Assembly (NCBI GenBank): GCA_016930155.1
Contig: JAFGHL010000052.1
Coordinates: forward strand, 1-37,408
Origin: Dehalococcoidia bacterium
Lineage (GTDB): Bacteria; Chloroflexota; Dehalococcoidia; GIF9; UBA5629
Direction of reading: 5' to 3'
Length of the DNA stretch: 37,408 nt
Positions 17,520 through 25,411 of this stretch are shown piece by piece. Each line of letters begins with the position of its first letter. The stretch's first letter is position 1. The notes beneath the pieces are model-generated. The model saw only the letters and a program-made list of their open reading frames with translations, did not search any database and was not told the origin of the DNA. Both the position numbers and the translations under genes were made by a program.

Positions 17520-17553
17520 AAAGAATATGGGGCGAGCGCCCCGCATTCTTTTT
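17520..17553. terminator. Bidirectional terminator between secF operon and HDAC operon
   Basis: AAAGAATATGGGGC (17520-17533) pairs with GCCCCGCATTCTTT (17538-17551) with one wobble and one mismatch over a 4-base loop. A T-run follows on the plus strand and an A-run precedes it, so it can end transcripts from both sides. It lies between two convergent operons. Confidence 0.7.
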
Positions 17554-17559
17554 AATGGG

Positions 17560-18597
17560 CTAATCCTGTATTTTGTGAATTTTACGGATGGATTTAACGA
17601 AATCACCGAAATCACGGGGTGAGTATGACATGGGAGGAGGCCCCAGCGGGTCATAAACCTCGGCGTGACCCATGAGCAGTTCGATGGTTGCGGTGATGGA
17701 ATAGGCCAGCGCCGTGTGGTTATAACCTCCCTCAAGGCTGAACACCAGCCGGCTGCGGCAAAACTGGTCTGAAATCGCCTTGATGATCTTGGTAATGCGC
17801 GCAAATCCCATGGTAGTGAGTGTCATATTGGATATCGTATCCTGCCAGTGGGCGTCGTATCCGGCCGATACAAGCACCAGGTCCGGCTGGAAACGCCCGG
17901 CAACGGGCGCCAGCACGTCGTTGAAAACCTGAAGGTATTCATTATCCCCCAGGCCTGCTTCAAGCGGGATATTTACCGTATACCCCTCTCCCTCCCCCTT
18001 GCCCGTATCCTCGGCTGCGCCTGTGAACGGATACCAGGGATATTCGTGGGTGGAACAATATAATACCTGTGAGTCATTATAAAACGCCTCCTGGGTGCCG
18101 TTGCCGTGATGGACGTCGAAATCGATTATTAGTATACGTTTGATATCATAGTTGGCCAGTGCAAAGCGGGCGGCGATGGCCACGTTATTGAAGAGGCAGA
18201 AACCCATCTGGTGGGAACGCACGGCATGATGGCCCGGCGGCCTGACCGCGGCAAAAACGCCGTCGGCCTTACCGCTCATGACCTGCTCAACCGCCGTCAT
18301 AACGCCTCCGGCAGCATAGATAGCCGCCTCCCACGATCCGGGGGAAGCATAGGTATCCGGGTCCAGCCATCCGCCTCCGCTGTCGATCTCGGCTTTCAGG
18401 CTCCTGATATATTCACGGTCGTGCACTGCCGCTATCTCGTCGATGCCGGCGGCGCGGGGTGAGATTTGAAGGATCTGTTCTTTGACCTTCGTCTTCTCAA
18501 GTATGGTATCTATGGCCTTCAGACGTTCCTTGTTCTCGACGTGGCTGCCCGTCTCATGAAGCTGATATAACTCGCTGTTTATATAGCCGACTGGCAT
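17560..18597 (-). CDS. Histone-deacetylase-fold protein (AcuC/acetylpolyamine hydrolase-like)
   Basis: This 345-residue zinc hydrolase has the class I/II deacetylase core: RPPGHHA (119-125, His123 and His124), the zinc motif DFDVHHGNGTQ (159-169, Asp161 and His163), STHEYPWYPFTG (182-193), and SAGYDAHWQD (244-253, with Asp248 as the third zinc ligand). SLEGGYN is near the end. Bacterial members remove acetyl groups from polyamines, or from acetyl-lysine on enzymes such as acetyl-CoA synthetase; the substrate here is not known. It is the last gene of a seven-gene run, 16 bases after the DUF3795 gene, and is followed by a bidirectional terminator. Confidence 0.9.
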   Translation of the reverse strand: MPVGYINSELYQLHETGSHVENKERLKAIDTILEKTKVKEQILQISPRAAGIDEIAAVHDREYIRSLKAEIDSGGGWLDPDTYASPGSWEAAIYAAGGVMTAVEQVMSGKADGVFAAVRPPGHHAVRSHQMGFCLFNNVAIAARFALANYDIKRILIIDFDVHHGNGTQEAFYNDSQVLYCSTHEYPWYPFTGAAEDTGKGEGEGYTVNIPLEAGLGDNEYLQVFNDVLAPVAGRFQPDLVLVSAGYDAHWQDTISNMTLTTMGFARITKIIKAISDQFCRSRLVFSLEGGYNHTALAYSITATIELLMGHAEVYDPLGPPPMSYSPRDFGDFVKSIRKIHKIQD

Positions 18598-18613
18598 TTG
18601 TTTTAAGGCTTCC

Positions 18614-19066
18614 TTATATAGTTTTCCCGGTAGACGTATCTTTAACTTGCGGACCCCGTCCTATAACCATTACGCCATGGAAATATCGCGAGTAAACGTC
18701 TTTAATAGTCTTCTCCCATTCAAACGACCCCTTATTTTTCCTCAGCGCCAGGCTGGCGATCTTGATGTTATGGGGGAGCCTTTCGGCGCGGTCGGAACAC
18801 GGCATCAGTTTTACGCAGGGAAAATCAATGCACTCCGAACAGAATTCCAGCCCCTTGCTCCTGACACATATCCAGGTTGCGCACTGCTCTCCTATCACAG
18901 GGCAACGCCCGTCTATAGACCTGCAGCCGGTGCAACTGACCTTTTCCGGAGGCAGCTGCAATGTTTCGGAGAGCCTGTTTCTCAGCCTTTCATCGTTGAT
19001 CGCCAGATTGAGAGGACAAAGCCCGCAGTGGATTCCGCAGGGCGCTGCCAGTGCATTCTTGTCCAA
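18614..19066 (-). CDS. DUF3795 cysteine-rich protein
   Basis: This 150-residue protein begins MDKNALAAPCGIHCGLCPL, the standard DUF3795 start, and has twelve cysteines (10, 14, 17, 45, 48, 55, 62, 67, 76, 79, 84, 90). They are arranged as CX3CX2C and later CX2C pairs, so it probably binds an iron-sulfur cluster or zinc. The family is common in anaerobes and has no known function. The C-terminal third has no cysteine and is basic. It lies 51 bases after the peptide-binding lipoprotein gene and 16 before the deacetylase gene. Confidence 0.85.
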   Translation of the reverse strand: MDKNALAAPCGIHCGLCPLNLAINDERLRNRLSETLQLPPEKVSCTGCRSIDGRCPVIGEQCATWICVRSKGLEFCSECIDFPCVKLMPCSDRAERLPHNIKIASLALRKNKGSFEWEKTIKDVYSRYFHGVMVIGRGPQVKDTSTGKTI

Positions 19067-19117
19067 AGCGCTCTCCTTTTTACAATCGTTTTGCTCGGGA
19101 GCATGCTAATTATATAG

Positions 19118-20734
19118 CTAATGTTCAATTGTTACGAGGTTTAAACGCGGCACTCCCAGCGGATCGATACTGTAGTTCTTGACCCGCGGGTTTACCAGAA
19201 CGTAATTCTTATTAAACCAGAGAGGAATAACGGGCGCCTGTTCGACAACGACCTGCTCCGCCTGACGGTAAAGCTCCATCCGTGTGTCACGGTCCTGCTC
19301 CACAGCCGCCCTGTCGATCAGACTATCGAGATCACTGCTTGAGAATCGACCGTGATTGTACTCTGTGCCCGTGTAAAAAAGTGTTTGCAGAAAGTTCTGC
19401 GGATCAGGATAGTCCGCCACCCAGCCCAGCACATACATTTCGTCGGCCTCCTGCTGGAGGTTGTAATGAAACGGGTCGGGCTCGAGCAGCCTGACCGACA
19501 CATCCGCCCCCAGGTTCTTTTTCCAATCCTGTATGACGGCGCCCAGCGAAGGGGTGACGTCCACACCTCCCCATCCAAGCATGGTAATGGTGATAGGGGG
19601 CAAGCCGGAGCTATACCTGGTTTTGGCCAGCAGTTCCCTGGCGTAAACCGGGTCGTAATCAAGCCCTTTCAAATCCCTGTCATAACCCGGCATGCCCGGA
19701 GGCAAAATTCCATCAGCCCGTGCGACCATGTTTTTTTCAATGATCCTGATGATGTGATCTTTATCCATCGAGCGGCTGAAAGCTTCCCTCACCAGGGGAT
19801 CGTCGAAAGGCGGCCTGGCGGTATTGAATCCGATGTATTGCAGACTGAACTCCGGATAAATATGGAGCTGATCATAGAAAGGCCCCATCTCGTCTGTAGC
19901 ACGGTCCAAATATAGCTGGCTGATCTCAACCACGTCTATCTTTCCCGTCTCGTAAAGGGACATGGGCACGCCGTCCAGCAACTGGAAATACAGGCGGGCG
20001 GTTGCCTTCCGGCCGTAATAATGCTGGTTGGGCTGCAAAATAATAAGAGAGCCCACGTTCCACCTGGCCATTCTGTAAGCCCCGCTGCCGTTGGGGCTGT
20101 ACCACCACCAGTCTCCGCCCGCTTCGACATTCTGTTTGTCTACCACGAAGGCGGTAGGATAGGCCAGCTTGGATAGAAAATAAACTTTGGGCGCATCAAT
20201 AGTAACCGCAAGGGTATGGTCATCGACAATGGATACACCGTTCAGGTTTTGAGCTTGGCCCGACATAACTTCAGCCGAGCCGGCTATATCATTAAGATAA
20301 ATGGATGCCGTCTTTGATCCCGTTGCGGGCTTACAGGCTCTTTCCCAGGAATACTTAACATCAGCGGCTGTCACAGGCCTGCCGTCATGGAAAAGTGCGT
20401 CGCTGCGAAGGAAAAAGGTATATGTTTTGCCGTCAGGGCTTACCGTCCAGCGCTCCGCCAGGTCGGGAATGGGCTCAAGGTTCTCGTCGAATTTGACCAG
20501 TCCGTTAAAGATCTGCATGATGTACAGGTGGGACGACATCTCACCTGAAATTGCCGGGTCGAGCGTAAGCGGTCCCGTATCCCAGAGCTTGAGGGTACCG
20601 CCCGGGCCCTCCTGGATATCGGTATTATCGACTCCCAGCAGGCCGCACCCTGCAAGCGAAGATATAAGAAATACGCTGATGGCTGCCGTGCCGATCATCT
20701 TGATCAAAAGGTTTCTTTTCTCTGTCGGTCTCAT
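19118..20734 (-). CDS. Peptide-type ABC transporter substrate-binding lipoprotein (orphan)
   Basis: This 538-residue family-5 solute-binding protein captures oligopeptides or similar ligands outside the membrane and hands them to an ABC permease. A lipoprotein signal ends in SSLAGC with Cys30 as the lipidated residue. Typical motifs are LAERWTVSPDGKTYTFFLR, FHDGRPVTAADVKYSWERA and the QIFNGLVKFDENLEPIPDLA stretch. No permease or ATPase gene lies nearby, so the partner is elsewhere or the protein is an orphan. Its start overlaps the radC stop by 4 bases, giving coupled translation. Confidence 0.9.
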   Translation of the reverse strand: MRPTEKRNLLIKMIGTAAISVFLISSLAGCGLLGVDNTDIQEGPGGTLKLWDTGPLTLDPAISGEMSSHLYIMQIFNGLVKFDENLEPIPDLAERWTVSPDGKTYTFFLRSDALFHDGRPVTAADVKYSWERACKPATGSKTASIYLNDIAGSAEVMSGQAQNLNGVSIVDDHTLAVTIDAPKVYFLSKLAYPTAFVVDKQNVEAGGDWWWYSPNGSGAYRMARWNVGSLIILQPNQHYYGRKATARLYFQLLDGVPMSLYETGKIDVVEISQLYLDRATDEMGPFYDQLHIYPEFSLQYIGFNTARPPFDDPLVREAFSRSMDKDHIIRIIEKNMVARADGILPPGMPGYDRDLKGLDYDPVYARELLAKTRYSSGLPPITITMLGWGGVDVTPSLGAVIQDWKKNLGADVSVRLLEPDPFHYNLQQEADEMYVLGWVADYPDPQNFLQTLFYTGTEYNHGRFSSSDLDSLIDRAAVEQDRDTRMELYRQAEQVVVEQAPVIPLWFNKNYVLVNPRVKNYSIDPLGVPRLNLVTIEH

Positions 20735-21426
20735 ATTAAATTCCTCGATTTCAGGCTGGTGTAACCTTGATCGCTGACGATGATATGGTCGAGGACCGGT
20801 ATGCCCAGCAGTTCGCCCGCTTCAACCAGCCTTTTAGTCAGGTTAACGTCTTCCGACGACGGCTCGAGATCGCCGGAGGGGTGATTATGAACGAAGATGA
20901 CCGCAGCCGCCAGGGACGAGATGGCGTCTTTGAACACCTCGCGCGGGTGTACTATGCTGCTATCCAGGTTGCCCATCGAGACCTGTTTTTTATTATTAAC
21001 ACGGTTGCGTGTATCCAGGCACAGCACATAGAAATGCTCCTTTTTCTTTCCGCGCAGTTTCTCCTGCATGGATGTAAAAGCTTCCTCGGGAGATTGCACG
21101 GGCTTGCCTTTCTCTGCATAGTCCGGATCCAATAGTCGTTTGCCGATCTCGCAAGCGGCTTTCAATTGTATAGCCCTGGCCTCGCCGATGCCTCGCGACC
21201 TGGATAACTCCTGGATGGATGCCGAGGCGATATTTTGCAGGTTGCCGAACTCCGACAGCAGTTTTTGAGAGGTCATGACGACCGATTCGCCCCGTGTACC
21301 GCTGCCCATAATGCAGGCCAGCAGCTCTGCTGTTGAAAGCGCATCGGCTCCCAGCCTTTTAAGTCGTTCCCTCGGCCTGTCAGAAGCAGGCAGATCGTGG
21401 ACCGTGTAAGCCCTTTCGGCCTTCAT
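20731..21426 (-). CDS. radC: RadC family JAMM-domain protein
   Basis: This 231-residue protein has an N-terminal helix-hairpin-helix-like region (about 15-100, GADALSTAELLACIMGSGTRGES and RGIGEARAIQLKAA) and a C-terminal JAMM metalloprotease-like domain. The JAMM motif is HNHPSGDLEPSSED (180-193), with His180, His182 and Asp193 as likely zinc ligands. RadC proteins were linked with DNA repair in early work, but that role is disputed and the real function is unknown. The ATG follows directly on the stop of the MA-peptidase gene and the stop overlaps the start of the next gene. Confidence 0.93.
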   Translation of the reverse strand: MKAERAYTVHDLPASDRPRERLKRLGADALSTAELLACIMGSGTRGESVVMTSQKLLSEFGNLQNIASASIQELSRSRGIGEARAIQLKAACEIGKRLLDPDYAEKGKPVQSPEEAFTSMQEKLRGKKKEHFYVLCLDTRNRVNNKKQVSMGNLDSSIVHPREVFKDAISSLAAAVIFVHNHPSGDLEPSSEDVNLTKRLVEAGELLGIPVLDHIIVSDQGYTSLKSRNLI

Positions 21427-22617
21427 TTAAGCGCCTCCCCCGAACGCTGTGCATAAGACAGGGGATAAACTGTGTATGTGGTAAGGCTCTGTCCTTTGAA
21501 GAAGGACTTCGCCCGGTACAGTGTTATCTTGCGGCGCGGCTGTCATGTATTCCAACCATGCGTCGTCCAGGCCGCTTAAATCGAATCCGTAGACAGTGGT
21601 CAAAGCGTCGTCCATGCTGTAGCCGTCGTTGAGCAGAACAAGCAACCTGCGGATATTATCCCTGCCGTGATTTTTTATCAGATATTCTGTTACGCTCTGG
21701 CTTTGGGCATAGGCGAAATAGGCTTGCTGGGAATCTGCGGGGAAAGGGCTGGTAAGGGATTGCAAAGTAGCGATACGGCCATCCTCGATAGAGCTTCGCA
21801 GCTCTTCCCTGTCGACTTCGCTTTGTTCGCCCTCAGCATGCATGGCCAGTCCCTCGTCCAGCCAGTACGGTCTCGTTTCCCCATAGGGGCTGACTGTGAC
21901 CTGTTGCGTCATCAGATGGCCCAGCTCGTGCGCCACGGCTTTTTTACCCCAGGCCAGGTTGTTAGTAGAGATCCCGATGGAGATGATGGTGAATCCCCTG
22001 TAGGCCACACCCCCCGTCCATTCGTCGGGTGATACGATCGAATCCCGAAGATCGCTGTAATTTGCATATATGTAAATATGGACCGGTTGTTCCAGCGTTA
22101 CACCAGTGTCTCGCTCCAACCGTTCCTTTGCATCCGTCGCCGCCTTGAGCAGTTCACCAGCAAATGATCGGCTTCCCCGGTACCAGTAAATATTGATATT
22201 CTGATCGCTAACCTTCTGCCACTGGTGGCGTGTGTCGTCAAAAGAAATAACCTTTTTGGGGGTGGTCAGCCTGTTGCCTGAGGCGTCCTCGATCACCCAC
22301 CAGTATGTGACTCTGGCGCCGGGAGGCAATATGCCTTTGCGCATATCCCAGCTCCAGGTGGTCTCGACATTATGAGCCGGCTGTAACTCAGGCCAGGCCT
22401 CTGCAAAGGTGGGCGCGTATACTTTTTTGTCAACTTCGTAGCGGAGCCTGATACGCGTTATGGTATCGGCGCTTGCAGCCTTGACTCTAAATGTCAGCAG
22501 ATTGGGAAAATCTGCTTCCGTGCTCGAATCCAGCAGTCTGATATCGCTTGCTGCAGACACGGAAGCCGGCGTCAGGCATATCAACAGCAGCAGGATAATA
22601 GTAATCTGCCTTATCAT
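21427..22617 (-). CDS. Secreted MA-type (gluzincin) metallopeptidase
   Basis: This 396-residue protein has an N-terminal signal sequence (about 1-23, ending near SVSAA), a beta-rich N-terminal part (about 24-130), then a peptidase MA-like domain. The zinc motif HELGH is at 230-234 (His230, Glu231, His234) and a probable third ligand Glu255 lies in YWLDEGLAMHAEG. These features place it with the gluzincin peptidases that act outside the membrane. Its substrate is unknown. The start overlaps the stop of prfB by 4 bases, and its stop directly precedes radC. Confidence 0.85.
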   Translation of the reverse strand: MIRQITIILLLLICLTPASVSAASDIRLLDSSTEADFPNLLTFRVKAASADTITRIRLRYEVDKKVYAPTFAEAWPELQPAHNVETTWSWDMRKGILPPGARVTYWWVIEDASGNRLTTPKKVISFDDTRHQWQKVSDQNINIYWYRGSRSFAGELLKAATDAKERLERDTGVTLEQPVHIYIYANYSDLRDSIVSPDEWTGGVAYRGFTIISIGISTNNLAWGKKAVAHELGHLMTQQVTVSPYGETRPYWLDEGLAMHAEGEQSEVDREELRSSIEDGRIATLQSLTSPFPADSQQAYFAYAQSQSVTEYLIKNHGRDNIRRLLVLLNDGYSMDDALTTVYGFDLSGLDDAWLEYMTAAPQDNTVPGEVLLQRTEPYHIHSLSPVLCTAFGGGA

Positions 22618-23718
22618 TTCTCCTCTCCAACTTTTGAGCGCAAATACGCATTGATAAATTCATCTATCTCGCCATCCAGCACGGTGGCCGTGTTGCTGGT
22701 CTCGTATTCCGTCCTGTGATCTTTGACCATCTTATAAGGATGAAGCACGTAGCTCCTGATCTGGTTGCCCCAGCCCGCGTCTATGCGTTTTCCCTTGATC
22801 TTGGCTTGCTCAGCTTCCCTTTTTACGATCTCTATTTCAAGCAGGCGGGCGTACAACACTCTGAGTGCGCTTTCCTTGTTTTGATGTTGAGAACGCTCGC
22901 TCTGACAGCTTACCACCAGGCCGGAGGGGGCATGTGTGATTCTCACCGCGCTGCTGGATTTTTGCATATGCTGTCCCCCCGGTCCGCTCGATCTGAACGT
23001 ATCTACGCGGATATCTTCGGGGTTGATCTGTAGATCGGTGCGGGCTTCTGCTTCAGGCATGACCTCCACCAGTGCGAAAGATGTATGGCGCGCATGGTCG
23101 GCGTCGAATGGCGAGAGGCGTACCAGCCTGTGTACGCCATGCTCGGATTTCAGGTTTCCGTATGCAAAATTGCCCTTGATCCCGATGGTAGCGCTTTTAA
23201 TACCGGCCTCGTCTCCGGGGGAGACATCCAGGACGTCGGATTGCATCCTGTGCCGCTCGGCCCAGCGCAGAAACATACGCATCAGCATCTGTGCCCAGTC
23301 CTGTGATTCCGTACCACCTGCGCCGGCGTGTATGGCGAGGATGGCATCCCTGTCATCATACGGGCCGTCCAGCATGAGCTGCACCTCGATATCATCGAAA
23401 TTCGCCTTTATGCGATCGATCTCGGCATGCAGGTCAGTCTTCAAGGATTGATCATTCTCGGCAAGGGCGATGGATATGACCTCCGCTACGCCGGCGACGC
23501 TCTTTTCTATATCACGCCACTGTGAAACGGTGGCTTTAAGCGCACCGATCTGACGCATAACCGATTGGGCGGTTTGCTGATCGGACCAGAAGCCGGGATC
23601 GGATGTCTTTGCCTCCAGCTCAAATAGTCGTTTCTCTTTTTCCGCGATGTCAAAGATGCTCCATGATCGAGGAGATCCTGCGTCGCAGCTCTTCAATGCG
23701 TGTTTTTTCTTCCAGCAT
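22614..23718 (-). CDS. prfB: Peptide chain release factor 2, programmed +1 frameshift
   Basis: RF2 ends translation at UAA and UGA. The gene starts at ATG 23718 and reads 22 codons to an in-frame UGA (23652-23650). A +1 shift at CTTTGAC (23655-23649) joins it to the long frame, giving about 367 residues. A GGAG (23662-23659) lies 3 bases before the CTT, as in E. coli, where such an internal Shine-Dalgarno drives the shift. The stop-recognition motif SPF is at about 202-204 in LVRLSPFDAD; the catalytic GGQ is at about 247-249 in SSGPGGQHMQK. The gene starts 3 bases after nfi, and overlaps the next gene by 4 bases. A frame beginning at 23696 would give a false N-terminus. Confidence 0.93.
23649..23662 (-). 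promoter_or_regulatory. prfB autoregulatory frameshift site
   Basis: Read on the minus strand, GGAG-CAT-CTT-TGA-C is the classic RF2 recoding signal: an internal Shine-Dalgarno-like GGAG, 3 bases, slippery CTT, and a UGA stop followed by C. When RF2 is scarce, the pause at UGA favours the +1 shift and more RF2 is made. Confidence 0.9.
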
Positions 23719-23721
23719 AGA

Positions 23722-24426
23722 CTACTTAATCTTCAGTTTATTATTTAGACGGACGTTTAACTCGGACGAACCTCCGGCCGCTAAGTGCGCCAGGCGGGTC
23801 GGTTGCGGCAGGCGGAAACCCCGGCAGCAATTCAGAACCAGTGAGATGGCGCTGTCAAGGTCGATTCTGTGCCCGATCGAAACATAAAGTGGTTTAACTG
23901 CGCGTTTCGTCCTGACCGCTGCTCCGATGATCTCACCTTTCTCCTTGAGCAGGCGGTAACTTCCTGATTCCTCGGGCAGTGAGTAATGTGTGCCGGTTAA
24001 ACGGGACTTGGCGCACCCGACCGCGGGTATATTTAACAGCAGTCCCAGATGGGATGCAATTCCCAGCCTCCTGGGATGAGCGATGCCCTGTCCATCGACC
24101 ATAAGCAGGTCGGGTCGCGTTTTTAATCCTTCCCACGCACGTAAAGCCAGCGGCGCTTCCCTGAACGACAACAGGCCCGGGATGTATGGAAAATTGATAG
24201 CGCCTTCGACGACGGAGACTTCGCGAATCTCGAGACTGTAATAGTCTAATACCACTACTGCTGCGCGCCCGGTTCTGGAAAACCGTGATACGGAAACATC
24301 GACGCCGGCTATCAGTTTGATTTTTATACTGTCATGACAGCGGATGACCTTATGTGAGAGCTGTACCTGTAGCTCACGTGCCTGGCTGAAATCGAGGTCC
24401 CAGCGATGACAAGGGGGGATTCTCAT
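23722..24426 (-). CDS. nfi: Endonuclease V
   Basis: This 234-residue enzyme cuts DNA (or RNA) next to deaminated adenine (inosine), for repair. Catalytic residues appear as Asp43 in AGVDVS, Glu89 in PYIPGLLSFRE, Asp111 in VDGQGIAHPRRLG, and His117 in the same segment. Tyr81 in the PYIP wedge is kept. The frame stays open upstream for 61 more codons, but the family match starts near MRIPPCHRWDLDF, and the promoter's -10 box lies 7 bases before ATG 24426. This predicts a leaderless message. It heads a seven-gene run of which prfB is second. The C-terminal tail is basic and lacks a match. Confidence 0.9.
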   Translation of the reverse strand: MRIPPCHRWDLDFSQARELQVQLSHKVIRCHDSIKIKLIAGVDVSVSRFSRTGRAAVVVLDYYSLEIREVSVVEGAINFPYIPGLLSFREAPLALRAWEGLKTRPDLLMVDGQGIAHPRRLGIASHLGLLLNIPAVGCAKSRLTGTHYSLPEESGSYRLLKEKGEIIGAAVRTKRAVKPLYVSIGHRIDLDSAISLVLNCCRGFRLPQPTRLAHLAAGGSSELNVRLNNKLKIK

Positions 24427-24433
24427 AAAGCTG

Positions 24434-24463
24434 ATTATAAAGGCTGCACGCCGCACATTACAA
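24434..24463 (-). promoter_or_regulatory. Promoter for the nfi-prfB operon
   Basis: On the minus strand, TTGTAA (24463-24458), an 18-base spacer and TATAAT (24439-24434) form a promoter. TATAAT is followed by CAGCTTT and then ATG 24426, so the predicted transcript start falls on or next to the start codon. Confidence 0.6.
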
Positions 24464-24574
24464 ATAACGGCTGTTTGGTGATAAGGTTGCAGCGGACGGC
24501 CCCGCTGTGCAGATCGAACTGCAGTTAAGTCTGCATCAATAACAGACGAAGTGATCCGCGGAGCCGCCGCAATT

Positions 24575-24602
24575 TTGAAAAATGATCGGTTAACTATAAA
24601 AT
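24575..24602 (+). promoter_or_regulatory. Promoter for the small lipoprotein gene
   Basis: TTGAAA (24575-24580), a 16-base spacer and TAAAAT (24597-24602) form a sigma-70-type promoter. The predicted start near 24609 leaves a 50-base leader with AGGGGG 9 bases before ATG 24659. Confidence 0.5.
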
Positions 24603-24658
24603 TATTCACGTTTATTAGAGGATATTATCGGAGGATTGAATACAGGGGGCTAACAGAT

Positions 24659-25120
24659 ATGAATTCAAAACGATCTTATATCATTATTTCAGTTGTAGCG
24701 GCGGTTCTGCTGTGCGCATTTGCCGGATGCAGTCCTGCCACGGAGGTCAGCCAGCCGGACAAGTCCGCCATAACTGAAGGCGTGATGACCACTTCGGTGG
24801 ACAACGATTCAAAACCCACCAGTGTCGTAAGCACGGTGTTCGCACCCGATACGCCGGCCATCTATTGCTCGTTCAAGGTTTCGGGTGTCACGGAGGAGGA
24901 TTTGATCAAAGCCAGCTGGTACTATATCAAAGGCGAGGCTGCCGGAAAGGAAAACGAGTTGCTTGATGAGATATATACCAGCGCACAGAGTGGCGAAGAG
25001 GCTTATTACCTGGCGTTTTACAAACATATGCCTGCAGGCGGCTGGTACAAGGGCAGTTATAAAGTTGTTCTTTATGTAAATACTACGGAAAAGCTGACAG
25101 TACCATTCGATGTGGAGTAA
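24659..25120 (+). CDS. Small lipoprotein with Ig-like beta domain, function unknown
   Basis: This 153-residue protein has a signal peptide with a lipobox FAGC, the lipidated Cys being residue 24. A Ser/Thr/Asp-rich linker (about 25-62) follows, then a beta-rich domain (about 65-153) with segments FKVSGVTEEDLIKASWYYI, EAYYLAFYKHMPAGGWYKGS and a YKVVLYVNTTEKLTVPFDVE end. The pattern of a folded beta-sandwich ending in a 'G-Y-K-V' strand is common among small Chloroflexota lipoproteins. No catalytic motif is visible. ATG 24659 has AGGGGG 9 bases upstream; longer frames lack a signal peptide start. Confidence 0.75.
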   Translation: MNSKRSYIIISVVAAVLLCAFAGCSPATEVSQPDKSAITEGVMTTSVDNDSKPTSVVSTVFAPDTPAIYCSFKVSGVTEEDLIKASWYYIKGEAAGKENELLDEIYTSAQSGEEAYYLAFYKHMPAGGWYKGSYKVVLYVNTTEKLTVPFDVE

Positions 25121-25143
25121 TTGCGCATATTACTTAATTATAT

Positions 25144-25176
25144 CGCTGATAAACAGCGCAGCCGGGAGTACCCGGC
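25144..25176 (+). other. Tandem perfect hairpins in a gene gap
   Basis: Two perfect stems lie side by side in the 291-base gap between the lipoprotein gene and rpsP: CGCTG-ATAAA-CAGCG (25144-25158) and GCCGGG-AGTA-CCCGGC (25161-25176). There is no T-run after them, so they are not a clear terminator. They might end the lipoprotein transcript or form part of a small RNA. Apart from these hairpins and the rpsP promoter, I see nothing else in this gap (25121-25411). Confidence 0.4.
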
Positions 25177-25343
25177 CAGTGGATTCAGGTTAGGATATGC
25201 AGTGAGCTGCTCTAGTATCGAGCGTAAGGCAGGACCTCCGGATAAAGGCGTTGAAGGGATTATAAACCATTGCACCTCCTGATTTCATGGCCGGATATAT
25301 GTCGGGGCACGAGCATTAACGATGGATAGAATATGCGATTTTG

Positions 25344-25372
25344 TTGACAGGTACGAACGCTTGCGGCATAAT
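25344..25372 (+). promoter_or_regulatory. Promoter for rpsP-khpA
   Basis: TTGACA (25344-25349), a 17-base spacer and CATAAT (25367-25372) form a near-consensus sigma-70-type promoter, with predicted start near 25379 and a short leader before ATG 25412. Confidence 0.75.
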
Positions 25373-25411
25373 AACCAGTAAAAATTAAAGGACTACAGGT
25401 AAACCGAAATC

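Noticed and set aside
23649-23718. prfB as a broken pseudogene because of the in-frame UGA
   Set aside because: The UGA sits in the standard CTTTGAC recoding context with an upstream GGAG, and the rest of RF2 is intact, so it is programmed frameshifting.
25121-25411. Signal recognition particle RNA or 6S RNA in the long gap
   Set aside because: The gap lacks the conserved SRP tetraloop region (GGAAG...AGCAG) and the long 6S-type open stem.
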